NCBI GenBank assembly: GCA_934552825.1
Contig: CAKTEQ010000003.1
Span: 248,001-312,000, forward strand
Length of the DNA stretch: 64,000 nucleotides
Direction: 5' to 3'
From: an uncultured Oscillospiraceae bacterium
GTDB taxonomy: Bacteria > Bacillota > Clostridia > Oscillospirales > Oscillospiraceae
Of the stretch, positions 1-7,876 are shown piece by piece. Made by a program: the position numbers and the translations under genes. The notes under the pieces are model-generated. The model saw nothing but the letters and a program-made list of their open reading frames with translations. It was not told where the DNA came from and did no database searches. How positions within the stretch are numbered: the stretch's first letter is position 1; each line of letters opens with the position of its first letter.

Positions 1-1
1 G

Positions 2-142
2 GGCAGAGTGCTTGCCGGCTCCAACGTGAGCTGTCCCCCGGCGATACCTGTTGCGGTATGCGGTGAGCGCATCGACGAGGCGGCTATCGCGGCGATGGAG
101 TATTACGGCATTGCAGCGTGCCGCGTGGTGAAGGAAAAATGA
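2..142 (+). CDS. Orn/Lys/Arg decarboxylase family, C-terminal end only
   Basis: This partial reading frame enters from the left edge and ends at the TGA at 140-142, giving 46 visible residues. It contains SCPPAIPVAVCGERID, which resembles the C-terminal CPPAIPI-x-x-x-GE signature of PLP-dependent ornithine/lysine/arginine decarboxylases (the SpeA/CadA-like family common in Firmicutes). The family decarboxylates basic amino acids to polyamines or cadaverine in the cytoplasm. The PLP lysine and the rest of the protein lie outside the window, so substrate cannot be judged. The assignment rests on this one motif. Confidence 0.7.
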   Translation, partial: GRVLAGSNVSCPPAIPVAVCGERIDEAAIAAMEYYGIAACRVVKEK

Positions 143-230
143 AGGCATTGCAGCCGTTGAGAAGCCGGCGGAGAACGCTGGGCGCTCGGCGGCTGTGTTG
201 ATACAGGCTGAGTTATTTGCGAAAATATTG

Positions 231-264
231 TTGATATTGAGCCCCTCTCATGATAATATTATCA
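231..264 (+). promoter_or_regulatory. Promoter of ruvCAB with a palindrome over the -10
   Basis: TTGATA at 231-236 and TAATAT at 254-259 are separated by 17 bases. The -10 lies inside a perfect 14-base palindrome, TGATAATATTATCA (251-264), which could be an operator. The ruvC ribosome binding site GGAAGGGG follows at about 283-290. Confidence 0.55.
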
Positions 265-296
265 AATAAGATGATTTGAGCGCGGAAGGGGAAAAA

Positions 297-782
297 ATGC
301 TTGTTTTGGGAATCGATCCGGGCTACGCGATAGTTGGCTTCGGGCTCGTTGAGACAGAGCGGGGAAAGCAGCGCCTGGTGAAATACGGCGTTATAACCAC
401 ACCTGCCGGCATACCGATCCAGTCCCGACTGATGGATATCGAGCGGGACATGAACGAGCTGCTGGATACGTTCCGGCCGGACTGCCTGGCTATCGAAGAG
501 CTGTTTTTCAACACCAACGTGACGACGGCGATAAACGTGGCGCAGGCCCGGGGAGTGATACTGCTCTCCGCCGCCAAGCACGGTGTGCCCATATATGAGT
601 ATACGCCCCTGCAGGTAAAGCAGGCGGTCGTTGGATACGGTCGGGCGGAGAAGAAGCAGGTCATGGATATGACAATGCGCCTTTTATGCCTTGAACAGAG
701 GCCGAAGCCGGACGATGCGGCGGACGCCGTAGCAATAGCGCTGTGCCACGCCAGGTCGAGCACGTCACGGCTCATACGCTGA
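297..782 (+). CDS. ruvC: Crossover junction endodeoxyribonuclease RuvC
   Basis: RuvC is the dimeric Mg-dependent resolvase that cuts Holliday junctions moved by RuvAB. The 161-residue protein starts LVLGIDPGYAIVGFG, with the catalytic Asp in GIDPG. An acidic IEELFF motif near residue 68 and a C-terminal DDAADAVAIALCHA segment supply the remaining catalytic acids. The ATG at 297 is chosen because GGAAGGGG lies six bases upstream and the family begins directly at this motif; a TTG at 276 would add seven unlikely residues. It is the first gene of ruvC-ruvA-ruvB, with 12 bases to ruvA. Length is normal. Confidence 0.95.
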   Translation: MLVLGIDPGYAIVGFGLVETERGKQRLVKYGVITTPAGIPIQSRLMDIERDMNELLDTFRPDCLAIEELFFNTNVTTAINVAQARGVILLSAAKHGVPIYEYTPLQVKQAVVGYGRAEKKQVMDMTMRLLCLEQRPKPDDAADAVAIALCHARSSTSRLIR

Positions 783-794
783 AAGGGAATAGAA

Positions 795-1388
795 ATGTTT
801 TATTATCTCAACGGAACAGTTGCGGCATTGGAGCCTCAGCTCGCTGTTATTGACTGCGGCGGAGTCGGATATGCCTGCAATACAACAGCATACACGATCT
901 CGCGGCTCACTCACGGGAAGCCTGCAAAGCTTTATACCTACCTCAGCGTAAGAGAGGACGCGGTGGACATATTCGGCTTTTCCACAAAAGAGGAGCTTGA
1001 GTTGTATAAAAAGCTTATCGGCGTCAGCGGCGTAGGACCGAAAGCGGCGCTTTCCATACTGAGCTCCACGACGCCGGAAAGGCTCATCCTGAGTATAATG
1101 ACCGGGGACGAAAAAGCGCTCACAATAGCCCAGGGAATAGGCAAGAAGATCGCACAGAGAATCATACTGGAGCTGCGGGACAAGCTGGAAGCTGTTACAG
1201 AGACGGGGGGGACAGTACCCCCTGAGCCTGTTTCAGAGGAGGGGAAAACCGCGCTCTCCCAGGCGCAGGCGGCGCTGGTCGCCCTGGGCTATTCTCCCAG
1301 TGATGCGGCCTTGCTTATGAAGGGGATGGATGTGGAGAACATGAACGTGGAAGAAATAATCCGCAGCGCTCTGCGAAAGACGTTATAA
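795..1388 (+). CDS. ruvA: Holliday junction DNA helicase subunit RuvA
   Basis: RuvA tetramers bind the four-way junction and recruit the RuvB motor for branch migration. The 197-residue protein starts MFYYLNGTVAALEPQ, the typical OB-fold N-terminus. The helix-hairpin-helix repeats follow, with GVSGVGPKAALSIL near residue 75 and IAQGIGKKIAQRIILELRDK near residue 112. The C-terminal three-helix domain (AQAALVALGYSPSDA) touches RuvB. It lies between ruvC and ruvB at close spacing, so the three are cotranscribed. Confidence 0.96.
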   Translation: MFYYLNGTVAALEPQLAVIDCGGVGYACNTTAYTISRLTHGKPAKLYTYLSVREDAVDIFGFSTKEELELYKKLIGVSGVGPKAALSILSSTTPERLILSIMTGDEKALTIAQGIGKKIAQRIILELRDKLEAVTETGGTVPPEPVSEEGKTALSQAQAALVALGYSPSDAALLMKGMDVENMNVEEIIRSALRKTL

Positions 1389-1400
1389 GGAGGCGGGACA

Positions 1401-2423
1401 ATGAGTATAGATTATGGGCAGGAGAGTTATTCGCCCGTAGTGTCCACCACCTTTACTAAGGAGGATATCAACGAGTTTTCTCTGCGCCCGAGGACTCTGA
1501 GCGAATACGTCGGGCAGGAGAAGGCGAAGGAAAATCTATCGGTTTTCATCAAGGCGGCAAAGCGCAGGGCGGAGTCGCTGGACCATGTGCTGCTCCACGG
1601 CCCTCCGGGACTGGGAAAGACCACCCTTGCGGGGATAATAGCAAACGAGATGGGCGTCAATATACGCATCACGTCAGGCCCCGCGATAGAGAAGCCGGCG
1701 GATCTGGCGGCGCTGCTCACAAATCTCAGCGAGAACGACATCCTGTTCATCGACGAGATACACAGGCTGAACCGCTCCGTGGAGGAGATACTCTATCCCG
1801 CCATGGAGGACTTCGCGATAGACATAATAGTAGGCAAGGGACCATCGGCAAACTCGATACGTCTCGACCTGCCGAAGTTCACACTTATCGGTGCGACCAC
1901 CCGCTCGGGACAGCTCTCAGCGCCACTGAGGGATCGTTTCGGCGTGAATTTGCGCCTTGAGCTGTATTCCGACGAGGAGCTGTGCGGCATAGTTACCCGC
2001 AGCGCCGGGATATTGGGCATAGATATAGACCGGGGCGGCGCCATGGAGATAGCTTCAAGGTCAAGAGGAACTCCCCGCATAGCGAACAGAATACTCAAGC
2101 GGGTGAGGGATTTTGCCCAGGTGTACGGCAGCGGGAGCATCGACAGGAGCATAGCGGATGTGGCTATGACCCGTCTCGAGGTAGATAAGTGCGGCCTTGA
2201 CTCTGTGGACCGGCGCATGATGCGGTGCATAATCGAAAACTACGGCGGCGGCCCCGTGGGGCTTGACACACTGGCAGCTACCATAGGGGAGGAGCCGGTG
2301 ACGCTGGAAGACGTCTACGAGCCGTATCTTATGCAGCGGGGCTTTATTATCCGCACCCCACGTGGTAGATGTGTGACAAAAAGAGCTTATGACCATCTCG
2401 GAATGACATTCCTGGGACAGTAA
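1401..2423 (+). CDS. ruvB: Holliday junction branch migration ATPase RuvB
   Basis: RuvB is the hexameric AAA+ motor that pumps DNA through the RuvA-junction complex. In 340 residues it shows Walker A GPPGLGKTTL (about 68-77), Walker B LFIDEIHRL (about 115), sensor 1 GATTRSG (about 155), the arginine-finger segment LRDRFG, and the C-terminal winged helix with GGGPVGLDTLA. An AAGGAGG site precedes the ATG. It closes ruvCAB; no strong terminator is seen before the next promoter. Confidence 0.97.
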   Translation: MSIDYGQESYSPVVSTTFTKEDINEFSLRPRTLSEYVGQEKAKENLSVFIKAAKRRAESLDHVLLHGPPGLGKTTLAGIIANEMGVNIRITSGPAIEKPADLAALLTNLSENDILFIDEIHRLNRSVEEILYPAMEDFAIDIIVGKGPSANSIRLDLPKFTLIGATTRSGQLSAPLRDRFGVNLRLELYSDEELCGIVTRSAGILGIDIDRGGAMEIASRSRGTPRIANRILKRVRDFAQVYGSGSIDRSIADVAMTRLEVDKCGLDSVDRRMMRCIIENYGGGPVGLDTLAATIGEEPVTLEDVYEPYLMQRGFIIRTPRGRCVTKRAYDHLGMTFLGQ

Positions 2424-2453
2424 GCGCTGCTTTTGGACAGAAAATTAGTTTTT

Positions 2454-2516
2454 AGTGCTATTCAACAAGAATATTCAAGTTAGCACTTGACATTTTTGAT
2501 GAAAATGTGCTATTAT
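2454..2516 (+). promoter_or_regulatory. Promoter of the SigH-like gene, with inverted repeats
   Basis: TTGACA at 2487-2492 and TATTAT at 2511-2516, 18 bases apart, form a near-consensus sigma-A promoter. AGTGCTA (2454-2460) faces TAGCACT (2481-2487), and a further GTGCTA lies at about 2508-2513, so three alternating half-sites cover the promoter. They resemble half of the HrcA CIRCE site but lack its nine-base spacing. Confidence 0.6.
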
Positions 2517-2535
2517 TAAAAATAGGTGTAGGTTT

Positions 2536-3120
2536 ATGCAAAATAAAAACACAGTCATGACGGACGAAGAACTCTGCGCCAATGCCCAGAGGGGGGACAG
2601 CGAAGCGGAGCGTGAGCTTGCCGAGCGGTACTCAAGAGTAGTCCGGGTGTGTGCCCGTCCGTATTTTCTTGAGGGCGGGGACATGGAGGACCTCATCCAG
2701 GAGGGGATGTTCGGGCTTATCAAAGCCATGAGGGACTATTCTCCTGTGGGTGACGCGTCTTTCAGCACATATGCTCAGACCTGCATAAAAAACAGAATTT
2801 ATTCAGCTATTAGGACAGCTTTACGTAAAAAACATACGCCGCTGAACGAGTCAGTTTCCTTTGAAGGAGAGGAACTCAAAAACGCGGCGGCGGGTGAAGG
2901 AAACCCGGAGGACGCTGTTATAAGCAGCGAGAAACTGAAAGAATTCAAGACCTCCCTTGATCGTATCCTCTCTCAGTTCGAACAGGACGTCCTGAAGCTC
3001 TATCTGGAAGGCTGGTCATACGAGGAAATAGGAGAGCAGCTGGGCAGAAGTTCGAAGGCTGTTGACAATGCAGTCCAGCGTATCCGCCGCAAGACCGTGC
3101 GGCACATAACCAAGGCGTAA
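2536..3120 (+). CDS. sigH: SigH-like RNA polymerase sigma factor
   Basis: This 194-residue sigma-70 family protein has region 2 (DMEDLIQEGMFGLIKAMRDY at about 50-70, then the -10 reading segment with FSTYAQTCIKNRIYSAIR) and region 4 (EQDVLKLYLEGWSYEEIGEQ, then a helix-turn-helix over AVDNAVQRIRRK). Length and sequence fit Spo0H/SigH, the transition-phase and sporulation-onset sigma of Firmicutes. An ECF-type factor is less likely because region 2 carries the SigH-style DLIQEGMFGL. The gene has its own promoter and a possible operator. Sporulation role is inferred from family. Confidence 0.82.
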   Translation: MQNKNTVMTDEELCANAQRGDSEAERELAERYSRVVRVCARPYFLEGGDMEDLIQEGMFGLIKAMRDYSPVGDASFSTYAQTCIKNRIYSAIRTALRKKHTPLNESVSFEGEELKNAAAGEGNPEDAVISSEKLKEFKTSLDRILSQFEQDVLKLYLEGWSYEEIGEQLGRSSKAVDNAVQRIRRKTVRHITKA

Positions 3121-3222
3121 TCAGCAAAAAGCTGACGCAATATTATCCAAATGCCCCGGCAACCGAAAAACTCAATTCGGGAGAACAAACTGGGCAAAAA
3201 TGTCAAAGAGAGGGTAAAACAC

Positions 3223-3501
3223 ATGTACGAAGACAAGGTATTAGTATGCAAAGAGTGTGGCCAGGAGTTCGTGTTCACAGCTGGTGAGCAGGAATTCTAC
3301 GCAGAGAGAGGCTTCCAGAACGAGCCCCAGCGCTGCAAGCCCTGCCGTGACGCTCGCAAGAATGCTGCGAGAGGTCCCAGAGAGTTCTTCACAGCCGTTT
3401 GCGCAAGCTGCGGCGGCGAGGCAAGAGTTCCCTTCGAGCCTAAGTCCGACAGACCTGTTTACTGCAGCGAATGCTTCGCTCGCATGAAGGCAGAGGGCTG
3501 A
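3223..3501 (+). CDS. Small protein with two zinc-ribbon modules
   Basis: The 92-residue protein carries four CxxC knuckles: CKECGQEF, CKPCRDAR, CASCGGEA and CSECFARM. These should form two four-cysteine zinc sites, as in the small Clostridia family often annotated as zinc-ribbon or probable zinc-binding domain protein. Its role is unknown; nucleic acid or ribosome association is a guess from the fold. The ATG at 3223 is preferred over 3151 because AGAGGG sits just upstream and the first CxxC follows at once. Strongly preferred codons suggest high expression. A bidirectional terminator follows. Confidence 0.8.
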   Translation: MYEDKVLVCKECGQEFVFTAGEQEFYAERGFQNEPQRCKPCRDARKNAARGPREFFTAVCASCGGEARVPFEPKSDRPVYCSECFARMKAEG

Positions 3502-3515
3502 TTAAAAAGCATACG

Positions 3516-3549
3516 AAAAGACCGTACTCTTTTTGGTACGGTCTTTTTT
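3516..3549. terminator. Bidirectional intrinsic terminator
   Basis: A nine-base-pair stem AGACCGTAC/GTACGGTCT (3519-3527 with 3536-3544) is flanked by T runs on both strands. It separates the plus-strand zinc-ribbon gene from the convergent minus-strand operon and just touches the last codon of the latter. Confidence 0.9.
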
Positions 3550-4252
3550 ATATTTTGCAGCTCGAGACAAAATCCTGTAAGATCTCGAAGCTCGCGCCGT
3601 CCGTATTAAATGAGAACTCCGGATGCCATTGAACTGCCCGGAGAAATCTTTTTTCCGGCATATACACAGCTTCGATAAGCCCGTCCGGGGCGATGGCCAT
3701 AGACAGCAGGCCGGGTGCCAGCGCCTTTATACCCTGGTGGTGATAGCTGTTGACCTGGAGCTTTTCCCGACCCAGCAGCTCAGCGAGAGGCGTGCCCGGA
3801 AGGAGCGTTACTTCATGGGCGGGGAGATAGTAAGGGGAAGTCTGACAGTGCTTCACAGCAGAGGGGAACTCCGCCGGTATGTCCTGGAAAAGGGTGCCGC
3901 CCAGCGCTGCGTTTATGAACTGCAGCCCACGGCAGATACCGAGCACGGGCCTATCAAGCTCCATAGCGGCGTCCAGCATGATAAGCTCCATCCTGTCCCT
4001 CGCAGGACAGATCTCGCCGCAGAAAATCGCCTTCTCACCGTACAGCCGGGGAGATATATCCTGCCCGCCGGTAAATAGAAGACCGTCAAGAGTCTCTCCA
4101 AGCTGGCGGAGCAGGCGCGCATCGTCCGTGAGAGGCAGCATGACTGGCGCGCCGCCGACAGCTTCGATGCCGCGCATGTAGCCGGGAAGCATCCAATATG
4201 AGTCCTTTTCACTGTCATATAGAGGCATTATGCCGATAAGTGGCCGCTTCAT
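3548..4252 (-). CDS. Gamma-glutamyl-GABA hydrolase-like class I glutamine amidotransferase (C26)
   Basis: The 234-residue protein has the peptidase C26/PuuD architecture: N-terminal KRPLIGIMPLYD, GLLFTGGQDISPRLYGE near residue 60-75, nucleophile elbow LGICRGLQFINAALGG with the catalytic Cys, NSYHHQGIKALAPGL, and WHPEF giving the catalytic His. The family cleaves gamma-glutamyl amides such as gamma-glutamyl-GABA. It is last in the glnA-amt-asnB operon, 16 bases after asnB. A nitrogen-salvage role releasing glutamate is inferred; true substrate unknown. Confidence 0.85.
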   Translation of the reverse strand: MKRPLIGIMPLYDSEKDSYWMLPGYMRGIEAVGGAPVMLPLTDDARLLRQLGETLDGLLFTGGQDISPRLYGEKAIFCGEICPARDRMELIMLDAAMELDRPVLGICRGLQFINAALGGTLFQDIPAEFPSAVKHCQTSPYYLPAHEVTLLPGTPLAELLGREKLQVNSYHHQGIKALAPGLLSMAIAPDGLIEAVYMPEKRFLRAVQWHPEFSFNTDGASFEILQDFVSSCKI

Positions 4253-4268
4253 ATTATCACTCCGTTTT

Positions 4269-5846
4269 TTATTCGCCGCTTGCGCCGTAGTTGGAGAGCA
4301 CGCGGGCGGAGGGGTCGTCCACGTCGCAGCCCTCCCAACTCCTGTTCGGCATCCATAAGCCGACGATCATCCCTGACTGACCGGGGTAGTATTTTTCGAA
4401 AATCTCACGATACAGGAGGGATTCTTTTGTGAAGGGTGCGGCATGGGTGTATTTTTTGCACTTCTCCCGGAATTCCTCCTCGGTGTACAGCCCCTGTGCG
4501 TATTCCTTGAGATAGTCAACCATCGAGTGTCCGACGGCGTCAGAGAAAGCGGCCTTCTCCCGGTAAAGGATGTCGTAGGGGAGATAGTCACCCTCGAAGG
4601 CATGGCGGAGGAGATATTTTCCCTTGCCGTATTTGTTGAGCTTCTTTTCAGGATCTATGGACATGACGTATTTGACAAAATCAAGATCGCCGAAAGGCAC
4701 CCGTGCTTCCAGGGAGTTTACGGAGATGCACCGGTCCGCCCGGAGCACGTCGTACATGTGCAGCTCGCGGATGCGCTTGACGGACTCTCTCTGGAATTCT
4801 TCCGCGCTGGGAGCGAAATCCGTGTATTTATAGCCGAACAGCTCGTCGGATATTTCGCCTGTCAGAAGGACGCGTATGTCCGTGTTCTCGTGTATCCATT
4901 TGCACAGGAGATACATGCCCATGCTGGCACGGATCGTGGTTATATCAAAAGTCCCCAGCATTTTTATAACGTCCTCCAGAGAGGCGAGGACCTGCTCCTT
5001 GGTCATTATCACCTCAGTGTGATCGCTGCCGATGTAGTCCGCCACCTGCTTTGCGTATTTCAAATCTATGGCGTCATCGCTCATGCCGATGGCGAAGGTG
5101 CGTATGGGTGTTGAACTCTTCCTCGCGGCGATGGCGCAGACAAGTGAGGAGTCCAGTCCGCCGGAGAGAAGAAAACCGACCTTGGCGTCTGCCACAAGGC
5201 GTTTTTCAACGCCGGCGATAAGCTTTTCCCGGATGCCCCGGCACACTGTATCTATATCGTCCCGGCAGATCTCATCCACAGCCGTGATATCCGTGTAGCA
5301 CACGAACTCGCCGTCCTTGTAATAATGCCCCGGGGGAAACGGCATTATCTCTCCGCACAGGGGAACGAGGTTCTTCGGCTCGCTGGCGAAGACTATGACG
5401 CCCTTTTCATCGTAGCCGTAATATAGAGGACGGATGCCGATGGGGTCCCGGGCGGCGATGAAACCGCCGGTGCGCCCGTCATAGATTATGAGTGCGAACT
5501 CAGCGTCCAGCATGGGGAACATATCCGTGCCGTACTCAAAGTACATGGGCAGGAGAATCTCGCAGTCGGACCCGCTTTTGAAGCTGTATTTTTTCGACAG
5601 ACAGCTTTTGATTTTTTCAAAGCCGTATATCTCGCCGTTGCATACAACATAGCTGCCGTCAAGCTCAAAGGGCTGCATGCCCTCCGGAGTGAGTCCCATG
5701 ATGGCAAGACGGTGAAAGCCCAGCAGCCCGGAGCCCGTATCCAAAATGCGGCTTTCGTCGGGACCGCGGGAGAGAGTCGCGTCGAAAGCTCTTTTGAAAT
5801 CAGCAAAGGCGGCACCGCTGCCGCAGTATCCCATGATTGAACACAT
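4269..5846 (-). CDS. asnB: Glutamine-hydrolysing asparagine synthetase
   Basis: AsnB makes asparagine from aspartate, glutamine and ATP. The start is the ATG at 5846 because processing must expose Cys2 of MCSIMGYCGSG, the glutaminase nucleophile, and a GGAGG lies eight bases upstream. The longer upstream frame runs through the T-box and is not coding. The 525-residue protein has a class II glutaminase domain and, from about residue 225, the synthetase domain with PP-loop LLSGGLDSSLV. It follows the T-box leader and precedes the C26 hydrolase. Confidence 0.95.
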   Translation of the reverse strand: MCSIMGYCGSGAAFADFKRAFDATLSRGPDESRILDTGSGLLGFHRLAIMGLTPEGMQPFELDGSYVVCNGEIYGFEKIKSCLSKKYSFKSGSDCEILLPMYFEYGTDMFPMLDAEFALIIYDGRTGGFIAARDPIGIRPLYYGYDEKGVIVFASEPKNLVPLCGEIMPFPPGHYYKDGEFVCYTDITAVDEICRDDIDTVCRGIREKLIAGVEKRLVADAKVGFLLSGGLDSSLVCAIAARKSSTPIRTFAIGMSDDAIDLKYAKQVADYIGSDHTEVIMTKEQVLASLEDVIKMLGTFDITTIRASMGMYLLCKWIHENTDIRVLLTGEISDELFGYKYTDFAPSAEEFQRESVKRIRELHMYDVLRADRCISVNSLEARVPFGDLDFVKYVMSIDPEKKLNKYGKGKYLLRHAFEGDYLPYDILYREKAAFSDAVGHSMVDYLKEYAQGLYTEEEFREKCKKYTHAAPFTKESLLYREIFEKYYPGQSGMIVGLWMPNRSWEGCDVDDPSARVLSNYGASGE

Positions 5847-5849
5847 AAC

Positions 5850-6105
5850 AAAATCCTCCAGAATTTTAGATTTCAGCATCCAATAGGGCAAGTGCTGCAA
5901 CTCGCGGTGCCACCTATCTTTTGTCTTATTGCCGGCCTCATGCAAGACCTGCCGCTTTAACGTGCGGCTCACGGCTCACCTACTTGGAAATGCTCCGTTC
6001 AGCTTGCGGCTCGCCGGGTGTTATTCCCACGGACTCTGCTGCGCGGCTCTCACCGTCCCGCGCTCGCTTTGAGTGAGTATCCGTGGTACTTCTCCCGGCT
6101 CAAAC
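5850..6105 (-). promoter_or_regulatory. T-box leader with Asn (AAC) specifier, upstream of asnB
   Basis: T-box leaders sense uncharged tRNA. On the minus strand the core AGGTGGCACCGCG lies at 5915-5903. Stem I is visible: GCCGGG (6099-6094) pairs with CCCGGC (6018-6013), and CCACGGA (6086-6080) with TCCGTGG (6033-6027). Between them lies an internal loop with AGAAGTA on one side and GAATAACA on the other. The specifier AAC is at 6022-6020, an asparagine codon that matches the downstream gene. A GGTGAGAGCC element lies in distal stem I. ATAGG/CCTAT closes the antiterminator. A rival helix (CAGCA/TGCTG) is not followed by an obvious U run, so transcriptional versus translational control is unclear. 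Confidence 0.92.
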
Positions 6106-6111
6106 GCCGTT

Positions 6112-6140
6112 TTTATATTTTTATATCAGTTTCTTGTCAC
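6112..6140 (-). promoter_or_regulatory. Possible promoter for the asnB T-box transcript
   Basis: On the minus strand GTGACA (6140-6135) and TATAAA (6117-6112) are 17 bases apart, overlapping the last codons of the ammonium transporter gene. It would start transcription just before stem I, allowing asnB to be expressed separately from glnA-amt. Confidence 0.45.
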
Positions 6141-7855
6141 TCTACATCCTGAAGGGCGTCATAGCCCTCCTCGCCGGTACGTACTTTGACGACGTTCTCG
6201 ACGTCATAGACGAATATTTTGCCGTCGCCGATGTGGCCGGTGTAGAGTACCTTCTTTGCAGTTTCGATGACCTTGCGGACGGGGACCTTGCTCACGACAA
6301 TATCAAGCTGGATCTTAGGAAGGAGCGTCGCTTCGACTTCAATGCCACGGTAGAACTCGGGCTTGCCCTTCTGAGCGCCGCAGCCAAGAACGTGGGTCAT
6401 GGTCATGCCGGTTATGCCGATGTCCATGAGGGCCTTCTTGAGAGCTTCGAATTTTGCCTCCTTGCAGATGATCTGCACCTTTGTGAGCTTCGGAGCTGTG
6501 CCGTCAGACTCGTCGAATGTGGGCACGCGCTTTACGGGGACAGCCTCAGCCTCGGGGACGTCTCCGGAGACGATGACGGGAGCGGCGTCCTCAAGAGTTG
6601 TGTCGGGGAGCATTGCAAAACCGGCGTAGGATGTGAGCAGACCGTGCTCGGATACGTCCAGACCGGCGATCTCCTCGGCGGGCTCGGCACGCAGACCGAT
6701 GGTGTGCTTGATTATCACAAATACGATAGTGATGATGACTGCCACATATGCCGCGACGGTGACAACGCCAAGGACCTCAACACCCAGGAAGTGCAGTCCG
6801 CCGCCGTAGAAGAGCCCGGCTTCGGTGGTGACGCCTGTGGCGAACAGACCTGTGAGGATAGTGCCGGTGGCGCCGCAGACGCCATGAACGCTGATAGCGC
6901 CGACGGGGTCGTCGATCTTGGCCTTTTTATCAAAGAACTCAACAGAGAGGACTATCAGAATACCGGCGACAAGACCGATGACGGCAGCGCCCACAGGGTT
7001 GACCGCGTCACAGCCTGCTGTGATAGCGACCAGACCGGCAAGAGCCGCGTTGAAGGTCATTGATACGTCGGGCTTGCCATAGCGGATCCAGGTGAAGATC
7101 AGTGTCGCGCAGCAGGCGACAGCGGCCGCGAGGTTTGTGTTGAAGAACACGCGTCCCGCTGTTACCATGAGCTCGTCGGAATCCATGCCCACCGTGGAAG
7201 CGCCGTTGAATCCGAACCAGCAGAACCAAAGAATGAATACACCGAGAGCAGCAACTGTCAGGTTGTGCCCGAGAATTGCCTTGGGCTTGCCGGACTTATC
7301 ATACTTGCCGATACGGGGACCTAGCATTTTCGCTCCGATAAGGGCACACACGCCGCCGACCATATGTACTGTTGTGGAACCGGCAAAATCGTGGAAGCCA
7401 AGCTGACTCAGCCAGCCGCCGCCCCAGATCCAGTGACCGCTGATGGGATAGATGAAAAGGGAGATAGCAGCGGAATAGATGCAGTATGCGCTGAATTTCG
7501 TGCGCTCCGCCATGGCGCCGGAAACGATAGTGGCGCTTGTGGCGCAGAACACGGTCTGGAATATTGCAAATGCCCAGAGAGGTACGCCAGCGGGAAGAAT
7601 GTGCGTGTAGTCTTTCATTATGAGCGGGTCAAACCACCCGAAGAGGGCTGTGCCCGCGCCGAACATCACACCAAAGCCCACGAGCCAGAAGCACGGGGTG
7701 CCGATGCAGAAATCCATCAGGTTCTTCATGAGGATGTTGCCGGTGTTCTTAGCTCTTGTGAAGCCTGCCTCGCACATTGCAAAGCCTGCCTGCATGAAGA
7801 ACACCAGTGCCGCGCCCACAAGGACCCATATTGTGTTTACAGGACTGTAAGTCAT
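6137..7855 (-). CDS. amtB: Ammonium channel fused to a PII (GlnK-like) regulatory domain
   Basis: Residues 1 to about 405 are an Amt/MEP/Rh channel: VWVLVGAALVFFMQAGFAMCEAGF at the N-terminus, GAMAERTKF, STVHMVGGVCALIG and GFNGAST are family landmarks. After a linker, residues about 455-565 form a complete PII domain starting KLTKVQIICKEAKFEALKKAL, with the T-loop near KGKPEFYRGIEVEATLLPK and a C-terminal TGHIGDGKIFVYDVENVVKVRTGE. The tyrosine uridylylated in enteric PII is replaced by Val, so covalent control is unlikely. AmtB and GlnK are normally separate; fusion tethers the gate to the channel. It is 21 bases after glnA. Confidence 0.95.
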   Translation of the reverse strand: MTYSPVNTIWVLVGAALVFFMQAGFAMCEAGFTRAKNTGNILMKNLMDFCIGTPCFWLVGFGVMFGAGTALFGWFDPLIMKDYTHILPAGVPLWAFAIFQTVFCATSATIVSGAMAERTKFSAYCIYSAAISLFIYPISGHWIWGGGWLSQLGFHDFAGSTTVHMVGGVCALIGAKMLGPRIGKYDKSGKPKAILGHNLTVAALGVFILWFCWFGFNGASTVGMDSDELMVTAGRVFFNTNLAAAVACCATLIFTWIRYGKPDVSMTFNAALAGLVAITAGCDAVNPVGAAVIGLVAGILIVLSVEFFDKKAKIDDPVGAISVHGVCGATGTILTGLFATGVTTEAGLFYGGGLHFLGVEVLGVVTVAAYVAVIITIVFVIIKHTIGLRAEPAEEIAGLDVSEHGLLTSYAGFAMLPDTTLEDAAPVIVSGDVPEAEAVPVKRVPTFDESDGTAPKLTKVQIICKEAKFEALKKALMDIGITGMTMTHVLGCGAQKGKPEFYRGIEVEATLLPKIQLDIVVSKVPVRKVIETAKKVLYTGHIGDGKIFVYDVENVVKVRTGEEGYDALQDVE

Positions 7856-7876
7856 TTCTAAATCCCCCTTATACTC

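Noticed and set aside
2454..2516. CIRCE (HrcA) element at the sigma gene
   Set aside because: Half-sites are similar but the nine-base spacing and full nine-base arms are absent.
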